A stretch of DNA of 47,297 nt from Pseudomonadota bacterium (GCA_023444445.1 JAEXMK010000230.1:1-47297), one strand, 5' to 3'. Shown: positions 11,906 to 22,264, counted from the stretch's first letter. Numbers and translations: made by a program. Notes: generated from the sequence alone by a model not told the origin.

Positions 11906-12433
11906 TCACACAAAACCGGCTTCGACGAGCCTGCCGCGCAGTTCCTCGTCCGAAGCAGCCTCAAGGTCCAGCAATCCCAGATAGGGATCACCGGCGGACT
12001 GCAGAGCGCTCCAGAACGCCGGTTCGGTTTTCAATCCCTCGCTTCGGAGCGCGAGTATTTTCGATTTGAATGCATTGCCACCAAGGGCAAGAAGGCGTTT
12101 CTCGATCTGAAAATGACGCCATCCCGCCTGTGCGACGACTGGGATGCGGCTGGTAAATATTTCGAAGTCCCAACCTTCTGCGGTAAAGCTTGCGATGATT
12201 GGCTGGTCGTTCGACGTCCACTGCCAGACACAAAACGCCTTGCGGTCTCCATATAAATTTACGACGTCCCGCAGGAAGGATTGCTGGTCAGTCGCATGGC
12301 ACAGGATGTCGATATCGCTCTTTTCGGTATGCACACCCAGTGGGGGTGTTCCGGCGATATGTGGATCGTAAGCCGCAAGCGCCTCCATGATGCCGAGTGC
12401 CTGAATGGCCGTTTCATAGTGAGGACGTGTCAT
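11906..12433 (-). CDS. DUF4269-family protein (nucleotidyltransferase-like)
   Basis: A 175-residue protein matching the DUF4269 family in length and in its motif KSDIDILC, which resembles the G-S-x-x-D-x-D motif of minimal nucleotidyltransferases. Other recognisable stretches are WDFEIFTSRIPV and GWRHFQIEKRLLAL. No function is established. It reads away from the TetR gene with a 37-base gap and may share its transcript. Confidence 0.75.
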   Translation of the reverse strand: MTRPHYETAIQALGIMEALAAYDPHIAGTPPLGVHTEKSDIDILCHATDQQSFLRDVVNLYGDRKAFCVWQWTSNDQPIIASFTAEGWDFEIFTSRIPVVAQAGWRHFQIEKRLLALGGNAFKSKILALRSEGLKTEPAFWSALQSAGDPYLGLLDLEAASDEELRGRLVEAGFV

Positions 12434-12470
12434 AGCGACGGTTCGTTCCTTTACGCGATCACCGCATCCG

Positions 12471-13121
12471 TCACCTGGCCGCGGCCGAAGCCATGAAGAA
12501 GTCGATGCACCATCTGAGGTGGCGGCGGCGGTCTTCCAATGTGGCCCAGTCGCGGCGGCCGGGTCCGGTTGGGCCGAGCAGCATATCCATCAGCATGCGC
12601 GCCCCACTTTCGGGGTTGTCGATCTTCAGTCGCCCACGCTCGACCTGATTTTTCAGCCAGTCGATCAAATCGCGCCTTGAAGGATCGGCGCCTTCGTCGC
12701 GGATGAAATCGAACAGTTCGGGCACTTCTTTCGATTCGGCAAAAATGATCGAGAGAAAGCTGTCGCGTTCCGCGTCCATTTCCTCGTCGATATCGATGCG
12801 AAAGATACGTTCGATGACGATATCGACAGGTGCGTCTTCATCGGCAGGGCGGGGCAGGTCCAGCATCATGCGGCGGTGATCGCCCACCACGGCCTTGAAC
12901 AGATCGACCTTGCTCTCAAACGATTCGTAGATCGTCTGCTTCGAAATTTTGCAGCGCGCCGCGACCTTGGCGATGGTCGTGCGGCGAAAACCTTCCTCGG
13001 TGAAGGTGCGCCGCGCCTCGTCCAGAATCGTCTGTCGACGCTGCTCATCACTATAGATTTTCGGCCTGCCGCGGCTTCGTTCCGCCGGCCTTTCGGGCGT
13101 GTCTGCTGGTGAATTTTCCAT
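12471..13121 (-). CDS. TetR-family repressor, likely of the adjacent RND efflux operon
   Basis: A 216-residue TetR regulator. A basic RGRPKIYSDEQRR leader precedes the helix-turn-helix (about 45-75; TTIAKVAARCKISKQTIYESF), and an all-helical ligand domain fills the rest. It is divergent from the efflux operon starting at 13201, with 79 bases between. This is the classic layout of AcrR/IfeR/AmeR-type repressors next to the pump they control, and rhizobial pumps of this kind often respond to plant phenolics. I do not recognise it closely enough to name it. Confidence 0.92.
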   Translation of the reverse strand: MENSPADTPERPAERSRGRPKIYSDEQRRQTILDEARRTFTEEGFRRTTIAKVAARCKISKQTIYESFESKVDLFKAVVGDHRRMMLDLPRPADEDAPVDIVIERIFRIDIDEEMDAERDSFLSIIFAESKEVPELFDFIRDEGADPSRRDLIDWLKNQVERGRLKIDNPESGARMLMDMLLGPTGPGRRDWATLEDRRRHLRWCIDFFMASAAAR

Positions 13122-13154
13122 GAACGTCTCCCTAGCATGCGTTGACTCTTACCG

Positions 13155-13169
13155 CAAATTGATTATTTG
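13155..13169. promoter_or_regulatory. Candidate TetR operator upstream of the RND operon
   Basis: The inverted repeat CAAAT-TGATT-ATTTG lies between the TetR start (13121) and the adaptor start (13201). It is about 13 bases downstream of a possible -35 (TTGACT, 13142-13147), so it would cover the -10 region. The dyad is short and this remains a candidate only. Confidence 0.4.
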
Positions 13170-13200
13170 TACCCACCGTTACAGAAAAAGGTAAAAACCC

Positions 13201-14424
13201 GTGCCCCCCAGATCAAGACCCATTTTTGCAGCAGGTTTCGCATTCTTTGTGTGTGCAGCGCTCGCCGCCTGCAGCGATGAAAAGGCAGCAGCGCCACCGG
13301 CCGCAGCCGCCAAGCCCAATGTCAGTGTCGTGGTGCTGAACCCGCAGGACGTGGCCATTACGGCAGAGCTGCCGGGCCGGACATCCGCTTCGCTGGAAGC
13401 AGAGGTCCGTCCGCAGGTTGGCGGCATTATCCGCAAGCGCAATTTCAAGGAGGGCAGCGAGGTGAAGGCGGGCGACGTGCTCTACGAACTCGACCCCGCG
13501 ACCTACCAGGCGAGCTATGACAGCGCCGTTGCCTCACTGCAGAAGGCTGAAGGGGCTCTGCCGAGCGCACAGGCCAAGGTCGACCGTTACGGCCGCCTGA
13601 CATCGAACAACGCCGTCAGTGAGCAGGACCTTGAAGACGCGAAGTCGACGCTGGCACAGGCCAAGGCGGATGTCGCGTCGGCCAAGGCGAGCGTCGAGAC
13701 AGCCCGCATCAATCTCGAATACACCAAGATCCGCGCGCCGATTTCCGGCCGTGTCGATGCCTCGGCCATTACTGTCGGCGCGCTTGTCACGGCGGAGCAG
13801 ACCACGGCGCTGACGACGATCAGAAGCCTCGATCCGATCAATGTCGATGTGACGCAGGCCAGCTCGAAAATCCTCGATCTCAGAGAGGCCGTCGATGCCG
13901 GGCAGTTGCGTTTTTCGGGCATCAACGTTTCGGTCAACCTGAAACTCGACAACGGCAAGGAATACGCCAAGACCGGCACGGTGGAATTTGCCGAGGCGAC
14001 GGTCGATGAATCGGCCGGTACGGTCAAACTTCGCGCGCAGTTTCCAAACCCCGACCGCATCGTGCTGCCGGGCATGTATGTGCGCGCCGTGATCCAGGAA
14101 GGCGTTGCGCCAAACAGCTATCTGGTGCCGCAGCGCGGCGTGTCGCGCAACACCAAGGGTGAGCCGACCGCTCGTTTCGTCAGCAAGGACAACAAGGTCG
14201 AAGAGCGCGTCCTGACGGTGGACCGCAGCATCGGCAACAACTGGCTGGTGACAGCAGGTGTCGAAGATGGCGACCGGGTGATCGTCGAGGGTACGCAGCG
14301 CACACAGATCGGCCAGGATGTCGACGTGAAGGAAGTGACAATCGACAACGCGACCGGCGAACTCAAGGCTGCGTCCATCGACACGCCCAACAAGGTCGCC
14401 AGCCTGACGGAGGCGCAGCACTGA
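13201..14424 (+). CDS. RND efflux periplasmic adaptor lipoprotein (AcrA/MexA type)
   Basis: The membrane fusion protein of a tripartite efflux pump, 407 residues. It has a signal peptide ending in a lipobox LAAC with C24 as the lipidated cysteine, then an N-terminal barrel and lipoyl half ([21 protein letters not shown]). A coiled coil (about 105-165) and the second lipoyl half ([10 protein letters not shown]) follow. The start is GTG at 13201, preceded by AAAGGTA. The stop overlaps the start of the RND pump by one base (TGATG), so the two are translationally coupled. The divergent TetR gene is the likely regulator. Confidence 0.93.
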   Translation: MPPRSRPIFAAGFAFFVCAALAACSDEKAAAPPAAAAKPNVSVVVLNPQDVAITAELPGRTSASLEAEVRPQVGGIIRKRNFKEGSEVKAGDVLYELDPATYQASYDSAVASLQKAEGALPSAQAKVDRYGRLTSNNAVSEQDLEDAKSTLAQAKADVASAKASVETARINLEYTKIRAPISGRVDASAITVGALVTAEQTTALTTIRSLDPINVDVTQASSKILDLREAVDAGQLRFSGINVSVNLKLDNGKEYAKTGTVEFAEATVDESAGTVKLRAQFPNPDRIVLPGMYVRAVIQEGVAPNSYLVPQRGVSRNTKGEPTARFVSKDNKVEERVLTVDRSIGNNWLVTAGVEDGDRVIVEGTQRTQIGQDVDVKEVTIDNATGELKAASIDTPNKVASLTEAQH

Positions 14425-17400
14425 TGTCTCTGTTCTTCATCAACCGCCCCATCTTCGCATGGGTGATCGCCGTCTGCGTGATGCTGGCAGGCGTGCTGTC
14501 GATCACCGGTCTCTCGATCTCGCAATATCCGCAGATCGCCCCGACCTCGGTAACGATCAGCGCCAGCTATTCCGGCGCTGACGCCCAGACGGTCGAAAAC
14601 TCGGTGACCAAGGTCATCGAGCAGGGCATGACCGGTATCGACAATCTCGACTACATGACCGCCACGTCCACATCGACCGGTGAAGCCTCGATCGAGCTGA
14701 CCTTCACCAACAAGGCCGACCCCGATGTCGCGCAGATGCAGGTGCAGAACAAGTTGCAGCAGGTGGAGTCCAACCTGCCCACGGCCGTTCAGACGGCCGG
14801 CATCACGGTGACGAAGTCGACCTCCAGCTTCCTGCTGATTGCCGCCTTCGTATCGACGGACGGCAAACTCAGCTCCACGGATATTTCCGACTATATCGAC
14901 AGCACGCTGAAGGACCGCATTGCCCGCGTTGAAGGCGTTGGCGATACACAGATGTTCGGTTCCGGTTATGCCATGCGCATCTGGCTGGACCCCGACAAGC
15001 TGTCGAAATATTCGCTGACGGTCGGCGATGTCACCTCGGCCATCGAGGCCCAGAACACCCAGGTTTCGGCCGGGCAGCTCAGTGCCGCGCCGCAGCGCAA
15101 GGGCCAGCAGCTCAACGCCACGGTTACGGCGAAAAGCCGTCTCCAGACCCCTGAAGAATTCAGGAACATCATTCTGAAAAGCCTGACGGACGGCTCCGTC
15201 GTGCAGATGAGCGACGTGGCAACCGTCGAGCTCGGCGCGGAAAGCTACACCACAACGACGAAATACAATGGCCAGCCGGCCAGCGGTCTCGGCGTCAATC
15301 TCGCCACCGGCGCCAACGCCATCGACACCGCGAACGGCGTCAAGGCCGCCATCGAGGCGCTGAAGCCGACGATGCCGCAGAATGTCGAAGTGGTTTACCC
15401 CTACGACACGACCCCGTTCGTGGAACTGTCGATTGAAGACGTGGTCAAGACGCTTGGTGAAGCGATCGTTCTGGTCTTCGTCGTGATGTTCGTGTTCCTG
15501 CAGAGCTTCCGCGCAACCATCATTCCCACCCTTGCAGTTCCCGTCGTGCTGCTTGGCACCTTCGGCATCCTGTCGCTGTTCGGTTACTCCATCAATACGC
15601 TGACGATGTTCGGCATGGTGCTGGCCATCGGCCTTCTGGTGGACGACGCGATTGTCGTTGTCGAAAACGTCGAGCGCGTCATGGAGGAGGAGGGGCTGGA
15701 CCCCAAGGCCGCCACGATCAAGTCGATGAAGGAAATCTCCAGCGCGCTGATCGGCATTGCCACGGTTCTGTCGGCCGTGTTCATTCCAATGGCGTTCTTC
15801 TCCGGATCGGTCGGCATCATCTATCGCCAGTTCTCGGTCACCATCGTTTCGGCCATGGTGCTTTCGGTCGGCGTTGCCCTGATCTTCACACCAGCGCTCT
15901 GCGCAACGCTGTTGCGTCCACCCAAGCATGACGCAAAGAACAAGGGTATTTTCGGCTGGTTCAACCGCGGTTTTGAAAAGACCACCCAGGGCTACCAGAA
16001 AAGCGTCGGCGGCATCATTCGCCGCAGCCCGGTGTTCCTGGTGATCTTTGCGGCCATCGTCGTCGTCACGGGACTTGTCTTCACGCGCATGGAATCCTCG
16101 TTCATTCCGGATGAAGACCAGGGCGTGCTCATCGCCAGCGTCCAGCTTCCGCCGGGTGCGACCGAGGACCGGACCCGCAAGATGCTGGACGACGTCACCA
16201 ACTACTTCCTCAATGACGAGAAGGACTATGTCGAAGGCGTGATGTCTTCCGTCGGCTTCAGCTTCGGCGGCGCGGGCCAGAACGTCGGCATTGCCTTCGT
16301 CAGCCTGAAGGATTTTGCCGGACGTACGGATGACAAGGCGAAAGCCGGTGCCATTGCCGGTCGCGCCATGGCGGCATTCTCCAGATTTACCGATGGCAGC
16401 GCTTTTGCATTGCAGCCTCCGGCCATTCCCGGCTTCGGCACATCCGGCGGCTTCTCGTTCTACCTGATGGACAACAACAGTGCCGGTCACGCACAACTGA
16501 TCGATGTCCGAAACCAGCTTCTCGCCGCTGCCGCCAAGGATAAGCAGCTGAGCGGAACGCGACCGAACGGCCAGGAAGACACGCCGCAATATTCGATCCA
16601 GATCGATGACAAGAAGGCGAGCGCGCTCGGCCTCGACCTCTCCGACATCAACACCACGCTGTCGACCGCGTGGGGCGGAACCTATGTCAACGACTTCATC
16701 GACCGTGGCCGCGTGAAGCCGGTCTACGTGCAGGGTGCAACGGATTTCCGCATGCAGCCTGAAGACCTCAGCCGCTGGTATGCCCGCAATTCCAGCGAGA
16801 CGATGGTGCCATTCTCGTCCTTTTCGACGGGCAAATGGACCTATGGTTCGCCGCGTCTGGAACGTTACAACGGTGCGTCTGCCGTGGAAATCCAGGGGTC
16901 GGCCGCAGCCGGTGTCAGCTCGGGTACAGCCATGTCGTCGGTCGACAGCCTGATGGCGGAGCTGCCGGCCGGTTATGCGCATGAATGGACCGGCCTGTCG
17001 GCGCAGGAGCGTCTTTCCGGCAACCAGGCCCTGCAGCTTTATGCGATCTCGGTTCTGGTGGTGTTTCTGGCGCTGGCCGCACTTTACGAAAGCCTGACCA
17101 TTCCCTTCGCCGTTCTCCTGTCGGTGCCGATCGGCATTTTCGGGGCGGTGGTTGCGGCAACGATGTTCGGGCAGACCAACGACGTCTACTTCAAGGTCGG
17201 TCTGCTGACGACCATCGGTCTTGCCGCGAAGAACGCGATCCTGATCGTCGAATTCGCCATCGAACAGCAGGCGCATGGCAAGGGCCTGGTGGAAGCAACA
17301 CTCGAGGCCGCCCGCCAGCGTCTTCGCCCGATCCTGATGACCTCGCTTGCCTTCATCCTCGGCGTTTTGCCGCTGGCGATTGCCGATGGCGCGGGCTCCG

Positions 17401-17558
17401 GGGCGCAGAACTCGATCGGTATCGGCGTGATGGGCGGCATGATTTCGGCAACGGTGCTGGGTGTGTTCTTCATTCCGCTGCTGTTCGTCATCGTGCGCAG
17501 GATCTTCAGATCGAAAGCCGCAACACCCGCCGCGATCCCCGTCGCGCCGGCAGAATAA
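14424..17558 (+). CDS. RND multidrug efflux pump (AcrB/MexB type, HAE1)
   Basis: The inner-membrane proton-drug antiporter of the pump, 1044 residues, the normal length of the HAE-1 family. It starts [17 protein letters not shown]. The proton-relay residues are present: D407 and D408 in [13 protein letters not shown] and K936 in [14 protein letters not shown], equivalent to AcrB D407, D408 and K940. Two large periplasmic porter domains separate the membrane bundles. It overlaps the adaptor gene by one base and is followed 25 bases later by the outer-membrane channel gene. Substrates cannot be deduced; rhizobial relatives export flavonoids, phenolics and drugs. Confidence 0.96.
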   Translation: MSLFFINRPIFAWVIAVCVMLAGVLSITGLSISQYPQIAPTSVTISASYSGADAQTVENSVTKVIEQGMTGIDNLDYMTATSTSTGEASIELTFTNKADPDVAQMQVQNKLQQVESNLPTAVQTAGITVTKSTSSFLLIAAFVSTDGKLSSTDISDYIDSTLKDRIARVEGVGDTQMFGSGYAMRIWLDPDKLSKYSLTVGDVTSAIEAQNTQVSAGQLSAAPQRKGQQLNATVTAKSRLQTPEEFRNIILKSLTDGSVVQMSDVATVELGAESYTTTTKYNGQPASGLGVNLATGANAIDTANGVKAAIEALKPTMPQNVEVVYPYDTTPFVELSIEDVVKTLGEAIVLVFVVMFVFLQSFRATIIPTLAVPVVLLGTFGILSLFGYSINTLTMFGMVLAIGLLVDDAIVVVENVERVMEEEGLDPKAATIKSMKEISSALIGIATVLSAVFIPMAFFSGSVGIIYRQFSVTIVSAMVLSVGVALIFTPALCATLLRPPKHDAKNKGIFGWFNRGFEKTTQGYQKSVGGIIRRSPVFLVIFAAIVVVTGLVFTRMESSFIPDEDQGVLIASVQLPPGATEDRTRKMLDDVTNYFLNDEKDYVEGVMSSVGFSFGGAGQNVGIAFVSLKDFAGRTDDKAKAGAIAGRAMAAFSRFTDGSAFALQPPAIPGFGTSGGFSFYLMDNNSAGHAQLIDVRNQLLAAAAKDKQLSGTRPNGQEDTPQYSIQIDDKKASALGLDLSDINTTLSTAWGGTYVNDFIDRGRVKPVYVQGATDFRMQPEDLSRWYARNSSETMVPFSSFSTGKWTYGSPRLERYNGASAVEIQGSAAAGVSSGTAMSSVDSLMAELPAGYAHEWTGLSAQERLSGNQALQLYAISVLVVFLALAALYESLTIPFAVLLSVPIGIFGAVVAATMFGQTNDVYFKVGLLTTIGLAAKNAILIVEFAIEQQAHGKGLVEATLEAARQRLRPILMTSLAFILGVLPLAIADGAGSGAQNSIGIGVMGGMISATVLGVFFIPLLFVIVRRIFRSKAATPAAIPVAPAE

Positions 17559-17583
17559 CCACCCCAGCGTAAGGAACGCTCAT

Positions 17584-19068
17584 TTGCTCAATCCAACCTT
17601 CAAGCACGGTCTTGCGACCTGCGTTAAGGCCTCCTCTGCGTCCATTTTGGCAGTTCTGCTTGCCGGATGTGTTGTCGGCCCTGACTACCAGAAGCCCAAT
17701 CTTGTCGTGCCCGCCAGTTGGGGGGGCGGCGCGAAAGCCGGGGCGGCGGCGAAGAAACCCAACCTGACGGAGTGGTGGCGCCAGCTCAACGATCCCTTGC
17801 TGAACACGCTGGTCGCGCAGGCGGTCGACGGCAATCTGGATGTCGCCAGTGCAAAAGCCCGCATTCGCGAAGCTCGCGCCACCTATCGCCAGCAGACGGG
17901 GGCTTTCTACCCGAGCGTCAACGGTTCCGCGTCCGGCACGCGCAACCGCACGGCCAGCTCCGGTGAAACGGCCGTCTACAACCAGGCGCAGGCCGGGTTC
18001 GACGCGAGCTGGGAAATCGATCTGTTCGGCGGCAACCGGCGCTCGGCGGAAGCCGCGCGTTATGCGGCACAGGCGGCAGACGAAGATCTGGCGGATACGC
18101 TGGTGACACTGATCGGTGACGTCACGTCCTATTACGTTCAGGCGCGGCAATATCAGGCTCTGGTGGCGCTTTCCGAGCGCACCGCCAAATCGCAACGCCA
18201 GTCAGCCGTGCTGACCCGCGACCAGGTGCAGGCTGGGGCTGCAACGGGCGTGGACAGCGCAACGGCTGAAGGGCAGGCGGCTTCGACCGAGGCGGATATT
18301 CCTTCCTACCGCATTTCCTACATGCAGTCGGTCAACCGTCTCGCCGTGCTGCTTGGCAAGGCACCGTCAGAGCTGCAGCCGCTGATGGCGAAGGCCGGCA
18401 AGATACCCTCGCCGAAGATGGCAGCCGGTATCGGCATTCCAGCCGATGTCGTGAGCGGACGTCCGGACGTGCGTTCGGCAGAACGTGCACTGGCGCAATA
18501 CACCGCCAAGATCGGCAAGGCGGAAGCCGACCGTTATCCGTCGATCAGCCTTACCGGCGATATCGCCACGGCGGCGAGCAGCGTTTCCGACCTCGGCAAA
18601 AAATCGACGATCAGCTGGGCATTCGGGCCAAGTCTTTCCATTCCGATCTTCCAGGGCGGTCAGTTGAAGGCTGCCGTGGATGTGGCGAAGGCGCAGCGCG
18701 ACCAGTATTTCGTCGCTTACCAGTCGGCCGTGCTGTCGGCGATGGAGGACGTGGAAAATGCGGTCGTGGCGTTGACGCAGTCGCAGCAGCGCCGCGCCAG
18801 ACTGTCGGCCTCGGTGGCCGCCTACCGGAGAGCGGCCGAACTGTCGCGTCAGTTGAATGTCGATGGTGCGATCGACCGCCTGGACGTTCTCGAAGCCGAA
18901 CGCTCGCTTTATTCGGCCGAGGAAGAGCTGATCTCGAGCCAGGCCAATATCGCCACCTATTACATTGCGCTTCACAAGGCGCTGGGTGGCGGCTGGACCG
19001 GCACGGTCGATGTCGAAAAACCGGCGGTGGTCGATCAGGCCATCGGCCCACGGGTGGCAATGCGATGA
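17584..19068 (+). CDS. Outer-membrane efflux channel lipoprotein (NodT/OprM type)
   Basis: The TolC-like outer-membrane factor of the pump, 494 residues. It has a signal peptide with lipobox LLAGC (C29) followed by VVGPDYQKP, the usual start of mature NodT-family proteins. Two repeated halves of beta-barrel and alpha-helical tunnel follow. The start is TTG 17584, with AAGGAA seven bases upstream. No ATG fits the signal peptide, and upstream frame residues overlap the pump gene. Its stop overlaps the start of the MFS gene as ATGA. The three genes 13201-19068 form one complete tripartite system. Confidence 0.92.
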   Translation: MLNPTFKHGLATCVKASSASILAVLLAGCVVGPDYQKPNLVVPASWGGGAKAGAAAKKPNLTEWWRQLNDPLLNTLVAQAVDGNLDVASAKARIREARATYRQQTGAFYPSVNGSASGTRNRTASSGETAVYNQAQAGFDASWEIDLFGGNRRSAEAARYAAQAADEDLADTLVTLIGDVTSYYVQARQYQALVALSERTAKSQRQSAVLTRDQVQAGAATGVDSATAEGQAASTEADIPSYRISYMQSVNRLAVLLGKAPSELQPLMAKAGKIPSPKMAAGIGIPADVVSGRPDVRSAERALAQYTAKIGKAEADRYPSISLTGDIATAASSVSDLGKKSTISWAFGPSLSIPIFQGGQLKAAVDVAKAQRDQYFVAYQSAVLSAMEDVENAVVALTQSQQRRARLSASVAAYRRAAELSRQLNVDGAIDRLDVLEAERSLYSAEEELISSQANIATYYIALHKALGGGWTGTVDVEKPAVVDQAIGPRVAMR

Positions 19069-20270
19069 CGATGGACACCGCGTCTCCCGCAACCTCCCGA
19101 GGCCATCTGGTCACCATACTGGTTCTCGGGGCGATGACAGCCGTCACGCCGCTCGCCACGGACATGTATCTGGCGGCGTTTCCGGCGATTGGCGCCGACC
19201 TTTCGGCCTCGGCCGGGCAGGTCCAGTTCAGCCTGTCGATCTTCTTCATCGGCATGGCGCTTGGCCAGCTCATCTATGGCACGCTGATCGACCGGTTCGG
19301 GCGCAAACTGCCGTTGATGGCGGGCATGGCCGTCTTCACGCTTAGTTCGGTCGCAATGCCGTTTGCGCCCGACATTGTCACCTTCAACGGGTTGCGTCTG
19401 CTGCAGGCGGTCGGGGCGTGCTCCGGCATGGTCATCGGCCGCGCCGCCATCAACGATCTGTTCGATGCCACCGAGGGCGCGCGGGTGCTATCGCACATGA
19501 TGCTGATCACCGGACTTGGGCCCATTCTGGCGCCGATCCTGGGCGGCTACATCCTGATCTCCTGGGGATGGCAGGCGATCTTTATGGCGCTTGCCGCCAT
19601 TGCCGCCGCCAGCCTGTTTGCGATCGGCTTTGCATTTCGCGAAACGCTGCCGCCGGAAAAGCGCCAGCCGCAACGGATCGGCGAGACCAGCAGAACCTAT
19701 CTCAAGCTGCTGAAGAACAGGCAGTTTGTTCTGTTCACCCTCATCGGCTGCTTTGCGCTTGGCGGTCTCTTCGCCTTCATCACCGGATCGCCGCATGTGA
19801 TGATGGACCTCTACGGCCTGTCGCAGCAAACCTATGGCTGGGTATTCGCCGCCAACGCCGTGGCCATGGTCATCGGCTCGCAGATCAACGGTTACCTGTT
19901 GCGTCGGCATCCGCTCGCGACCGTCCTGAAATATTCGCTGCTGCTCTTCGTCGTCACCGGTGCTGCAACGGTGGCGCTCTCGGGGGCGGCGGATCTCATC
20001 ACCTTGATGATCCCGTTGACCCTGTGCCTTGCCAACGTGCCGGTCGTTGCCGCCAATTCCACCGCTCTGGCGATGGCGGCCTGCGGCAAGGATGCGGGCG
20101 CTGCATCGGGAATACTCGGCGTTCTGCAGTTCGGCATCGCCGGACTGGTCAGCGGCCTCGTCGGCATGATGGCGAACAATTCGCCGCTGCCGATGACCGT
20201 GGTCATAGCTGCGGCAGCTATGGCGGCGTTTGCGTGTTTTGCCGGATTTCAGAAAGACAGGAGAGTTTGA
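19065..20270 (+). CDS. MFS multidrug transporter, Bcr/CflA family
   Basis: A 401-residue major-facilitator drug-proton antiporter with about 12 membrane segments. It has ATDMYLAAFPAIGADL in helix 1, the motif A stretch GTLIDRFGRKLPL, and RLLQAVGACSGMVIGRAAINDLF, all typical of the Bcr/CflA group (bicyclomycin, chloramphenicol and sulfonamide export). It begins inside the last codons of the outer-membrane channel gene (ATGA overlap). Co-translation of an inner-membrane MFS pump with a complete RND system suggests periplasmic hand-over of substrates to the RND pump. Confidence 0.92.
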   Translation: MTMDTASPATSRGHLVTILVLGAMTAVTPLATDMYLAAFPAIGADLSASAGQVQFSLSIFFIGMALGQLIYGTLIDRFGRKLPLMAGMAVFTLSSVAMPFAPDIVTFNGLRLLQAVGACSGMVIGRAAINDLFDATEGARVLSHMMLITGLGPILAPILGGYILISWGWQAIFMALAAIAAASLFAIGFAFRETLPPEKRQPQRIGETSRTYLKLLKNRQFVLFTLIGCFALGGLFAFITGSPHVMMDLYGLSQQTYGWVFAANAVAMVIGSQINGYLLRRHPLATVLKYSLLLFVVTGAATVALSGAADLITLMIPLTLCLANVPVVAANSTALAMAACGKDAGAASGILGVLQFGIAGLVSGLVGMMANNSPLPMTVVIAAAAMAAFACFAGFQKDRRV

Positions 20271-20271
20271 A

Positions 20272-20481
20272 ATGAGACGTCTCACCCTCGCAATCACTTG
20301 CGTTGTCGCAACGGCCTTTGCCCTGCCGGCCATCGCCCAGGAGCCGCCGCCGCGCCAGCCGGCCAAACAGGTCGAACGCGGCCCGTCGAAAAAGCCGAAA
20401 CTTCACTGCAAGACGGTGCTGGTAAAAGCCAAAGACCGCTTCGGCCGGCCGATCACCAAGAAGGAAAAGGTCTGCCGATAG
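20272..20481 (+). CDS. Small exported protein at the end of the efflux operon
   Basis: A 69-residue protein starting one base after the MFS stop, with AGGAGAG upstream. Residues 1-22 form a clear signal peptide (MRRLTLAITC to AIA), followed by a proline-rich then lysine-rich mature part of about 46 residues with two cysteines (LHCKTVLV and the C-terminal VCR). No family is recognised. Position and spacing put it in the efflux operon, just before the terminator, so a periplasmic accessory role is possible but unproven. Confidence 0.7.
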   Translation: MRRLTLAITCVVATAFALPAIAQEPPPRQPAKQVERGPSKKPKLHCKTVLVKAKDRFGRPITKKEKVCR

Positions 20482-20532
20482 GCAAAACCTGACCCGAAAG
20501 ACTGATCTGCGCCTTTTCAGGTGCGACACATC

Positions 20533-20567
20533 AAAACCCCCGTGGCGCGATGGCGCTGCGGGGTTTT
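20533..20567 (+). terminator. Intrinsic terminator of the efflux operon (repeat family copy 2)
   Basis: AAAACCCC (20533-20540) pairs with GGGGTTTT (20560-20567) around an inner GTGGCGC/GGCGCTGC stem, with loop GATG. It is very similar to the hairpins at 8073 and 26525, including the CGATGGC core. Confidence 0.82.
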
Positions 20568-20719
20568 CTGTCCTGGAGGCGATTGGTGAGATGAGAACAA
20601 ACTCACAAGCGCTGTACCGAAACATGCACCTCAAGCGTCAAATCGCGTCCACGGGCGGTGACACCGCGTTCTTTCGTGTTATCACTTGCCAGAAGAACCG
20701 TTCATGTCTGGGAGGCATC

Positions 20720-20923
20720 ATGACAACCACTCCGGTAAAGGGCCCCGCATCCTATTTTCCATCCATCGAAGCCAAATACGGGCGGCCGATTGCCGAGTGG
20801 AAAGAGCTGATCCGTGCCCAGAGCGGCAAGAAACACATGGAACTGGTCGCCTGGCTGAAACAGGAACACGGCATGGGCCATGGCCACGCCAACGCGCTGG
20901 TGGCGGATACGCTGCGGGAGTGA
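20720..20923 (+). CDS. DUF4287-domain small protein
   Basis: A 67-residue protein that is almost entirely a DUF4287 domain: SYFPSIEAKYGRPIAEWKELI, then HMELVAWLKQEHGMGHGHANALVADTLRE. The domain is widespread in proteobacteria and actinobacteria, sometimes fused to DUF5655, and its function is unknown. ATG 20720 has GGGAGG four bases upstream. The upstream extension to 20591 lacks family character. It stands alone between the efflux operon terminator and a convergent methyltransferase gene. Confidence 0.82.
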   Translation: MTTTPVKGPASYFPSIEAKYGRPIAEWKELIRAQSGKKHMELVAWLKQEHGMGHGHANALVADTLRE

Positions 20924-20961
20924 GGGGATAATCCCACAGCGACTTTCGGGTGGCAGGCGGC

Positions 20962-21744
20962 TTAAACCTGTCTGATCGTGCCCCACAGCACTTGCGAACG
21001 CACCGAAAAGCGCAGCGTCTGATCGGTGGCATGGGGCACCAGAATGTCGCGCAGCTCCGCATCGAACCGGGGCAACAGTTCGCCAAGCCGAGATGGCGCG
21101 AATGTGTCTCTGGAATGCTGGCAGAGAATGAAGTCTTCGATGCTCTGCTCTACCGGCTCCGAACTGAAAAACTCCGTACCCTCGATATGCAGGAATGCCT
21201 TGTACCGGGAGCGTTTTTCGTCTTTCCGGTCGTGGTCGAACTCTTCGCCCGTAGCGATGGGAACCCATTTCGCCAGAAATGATTGCCAGTCGTCAGCCCA
21301 GGCAGGCTCGAACGGCGTATCGCCCGTCACGATCGCGACCTTGTGGAGTTCGGATGCCAGCATCCTGAGCCGCGGAAACAGGCGGTTGTGATCCATCCAG
21401 TGAATACTTGCAGCGGCGACCATGAGGTTGAACCTGTCATCCGCTGCAGTGTCGTAATCTTCCGCAAGACCAGTAACCCATCGAATATTCGCCGCCGTCC
21501 CACCCTCGAGCCGCCGGGCCAGATCGATCATGGCTTTCGAAGGGTCAACAGCAACGACATCAGTGAAATGCCGGGCTAGGGGGCGGCTGATTTTACCGGT
21601 CCCGCACCCCAGATCCAGAAGGCAATTGCGATGCGGGGTAATGGACAGAAGCCTGTCGTACACGCCTTGGGGATAGGGAGGGCGGTGGATGTAATTCTCC
21701 ACAACCAAGGGGTCTTCGAAGGAGACTCCATGCCGCTCGATCAT
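20962..21744 (-). CDS. Class I SAM-dependent methyltransferase
   Basis: A 260-residue Rossmann-fold methyltransferase. Motif I is LLDLGCGTGKISRPLA (about residues 43-58), the acidic end of strand 2 is VVAVDPSKAMIDLA, and a motif II-like stretch reads FNLMVAAASIHWMD. The small-molecule acceptor is not identifiable. ATG 21744 is chosen because GGAG lies six bases upstream; ATG 21756 is the alternative and lacks a ribosome site. Upstream, 21757-21894 shows nothing recognisable. Confidence 0.87.
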   Translation of the reverse strand: MIERHGVSFEDPLVVENYIHRPPYPQGVYDRLLSITPHRNCLLDLGCGTGKISRPLARHFTDVVAVDPSKAMIDLARRLEGGTAANIRWVTGLAEDYDTAADDRFNLMVAAASIHWMDHNRLFPRLRMLASELHKVAIVTGDTPFEPAWADDWQSFLAKWVPIATGEEFDHDRKDEKRSRYKAFLHIEGTEFFSSEPVEQSIEDFILCQHSRDTFAPSRLGELLPRFDAELRDILVPHATDQTLRFSVRSQVLWGTIRQV

Positions 21745-21894
21745 TCTCAGCTCCATATCTGTTTCAGCCGAGAACGGTTCTTTAGCCGCTCCTCATGATC
21801 GACAGATGACGGACGTGCTGATCGTCAGATTTTTCCTGCCTTCAAACTGACATCGCAGTAGCGACCGACTGGTTTCAGACAAGGCTCCCCGCAC

Positions 21895-22254
21895 TCATTT
21901 CAGTCTTGTGTCGATCTCGCTCATCAGGTCGGACAGGAGGGAGCGGCTTTCTGTCAGCGCGGCCATTTGCCGGTCGACGCCGTCGAGGTGTTTTTGCAGG
22001 ATGGCGCGCAGTTCGTCGCAGGGTTCGAATTCGTCGCGGCCGTCGAGGGAGCAGGGCAGGAATTGCTGGATGACCGGCAGTGTCATTCCGCAGGCTCCGA
22101 GCTTCCTGATCCTTGTGATCGTGGCAAGTTCTTCTGTGCCGTAGTCGCGGTAGCCGGCGGCGGTTCGACCGGGCGTCAGCAGGCCCTGTTCTTCGTAATA
22201 TCGCAGCATCCGGATGCTGATGCCGGTCCGCTCTGCCATGTCGCCAATCTTCAT
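21895..22254 (-). CDS. MerR-family transcriptional regulator
   Basis: A 119-residue MerR regulator with the N-terminal winged HTH (MKIGDMAERTGISIRMLRYYEEQGLLTP, shown here as the family hallmark R-M-L-R-Y-Y-E). A coiled-coil dimer helix and cysteines at GACGM, FLPCSL and EPCDEL follow. The cysteines are not in the exact metal-binding arrangement of MerR, CueR or ZntR, so the signal may be redox or organic. It is divergent from the class IV aminotransferase gene. The shared gap has a near-perfect 24-base dyad inside a long-spacer promoter, the usual MerR arrangement. Confidence 0.92.
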   Translation of the reverse strand: MKIGDMAERTGISIRMLRYYEEQGLLTPGRTAAGYRDYGTEELATITRIRKLGACGMTLPVIQQFLPCSLDGRDEFEPCDELRAILQKHLDGVDRQMAALTESRSLLSDLMSEIDTRLK

Positions 22255-22264
22255 GTTTTCACCC

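Noticed and set aside
14118..17276. A 1052-codon minus-strand open frame
   Set aside because: It lies entirely antisense to the adaptor and RND pump genes. Its translation is rich in His, Arg and Asp without any domain, as expected for an antisense frame.
13201..19068. Naming the pump after a specific Agrobacterium system (AmeABC or IfeAB)
   Set aside because: Layout with a divergent TetR gene is compatible with several rhizobial pumps, and I cannot separate them from sequence alone.
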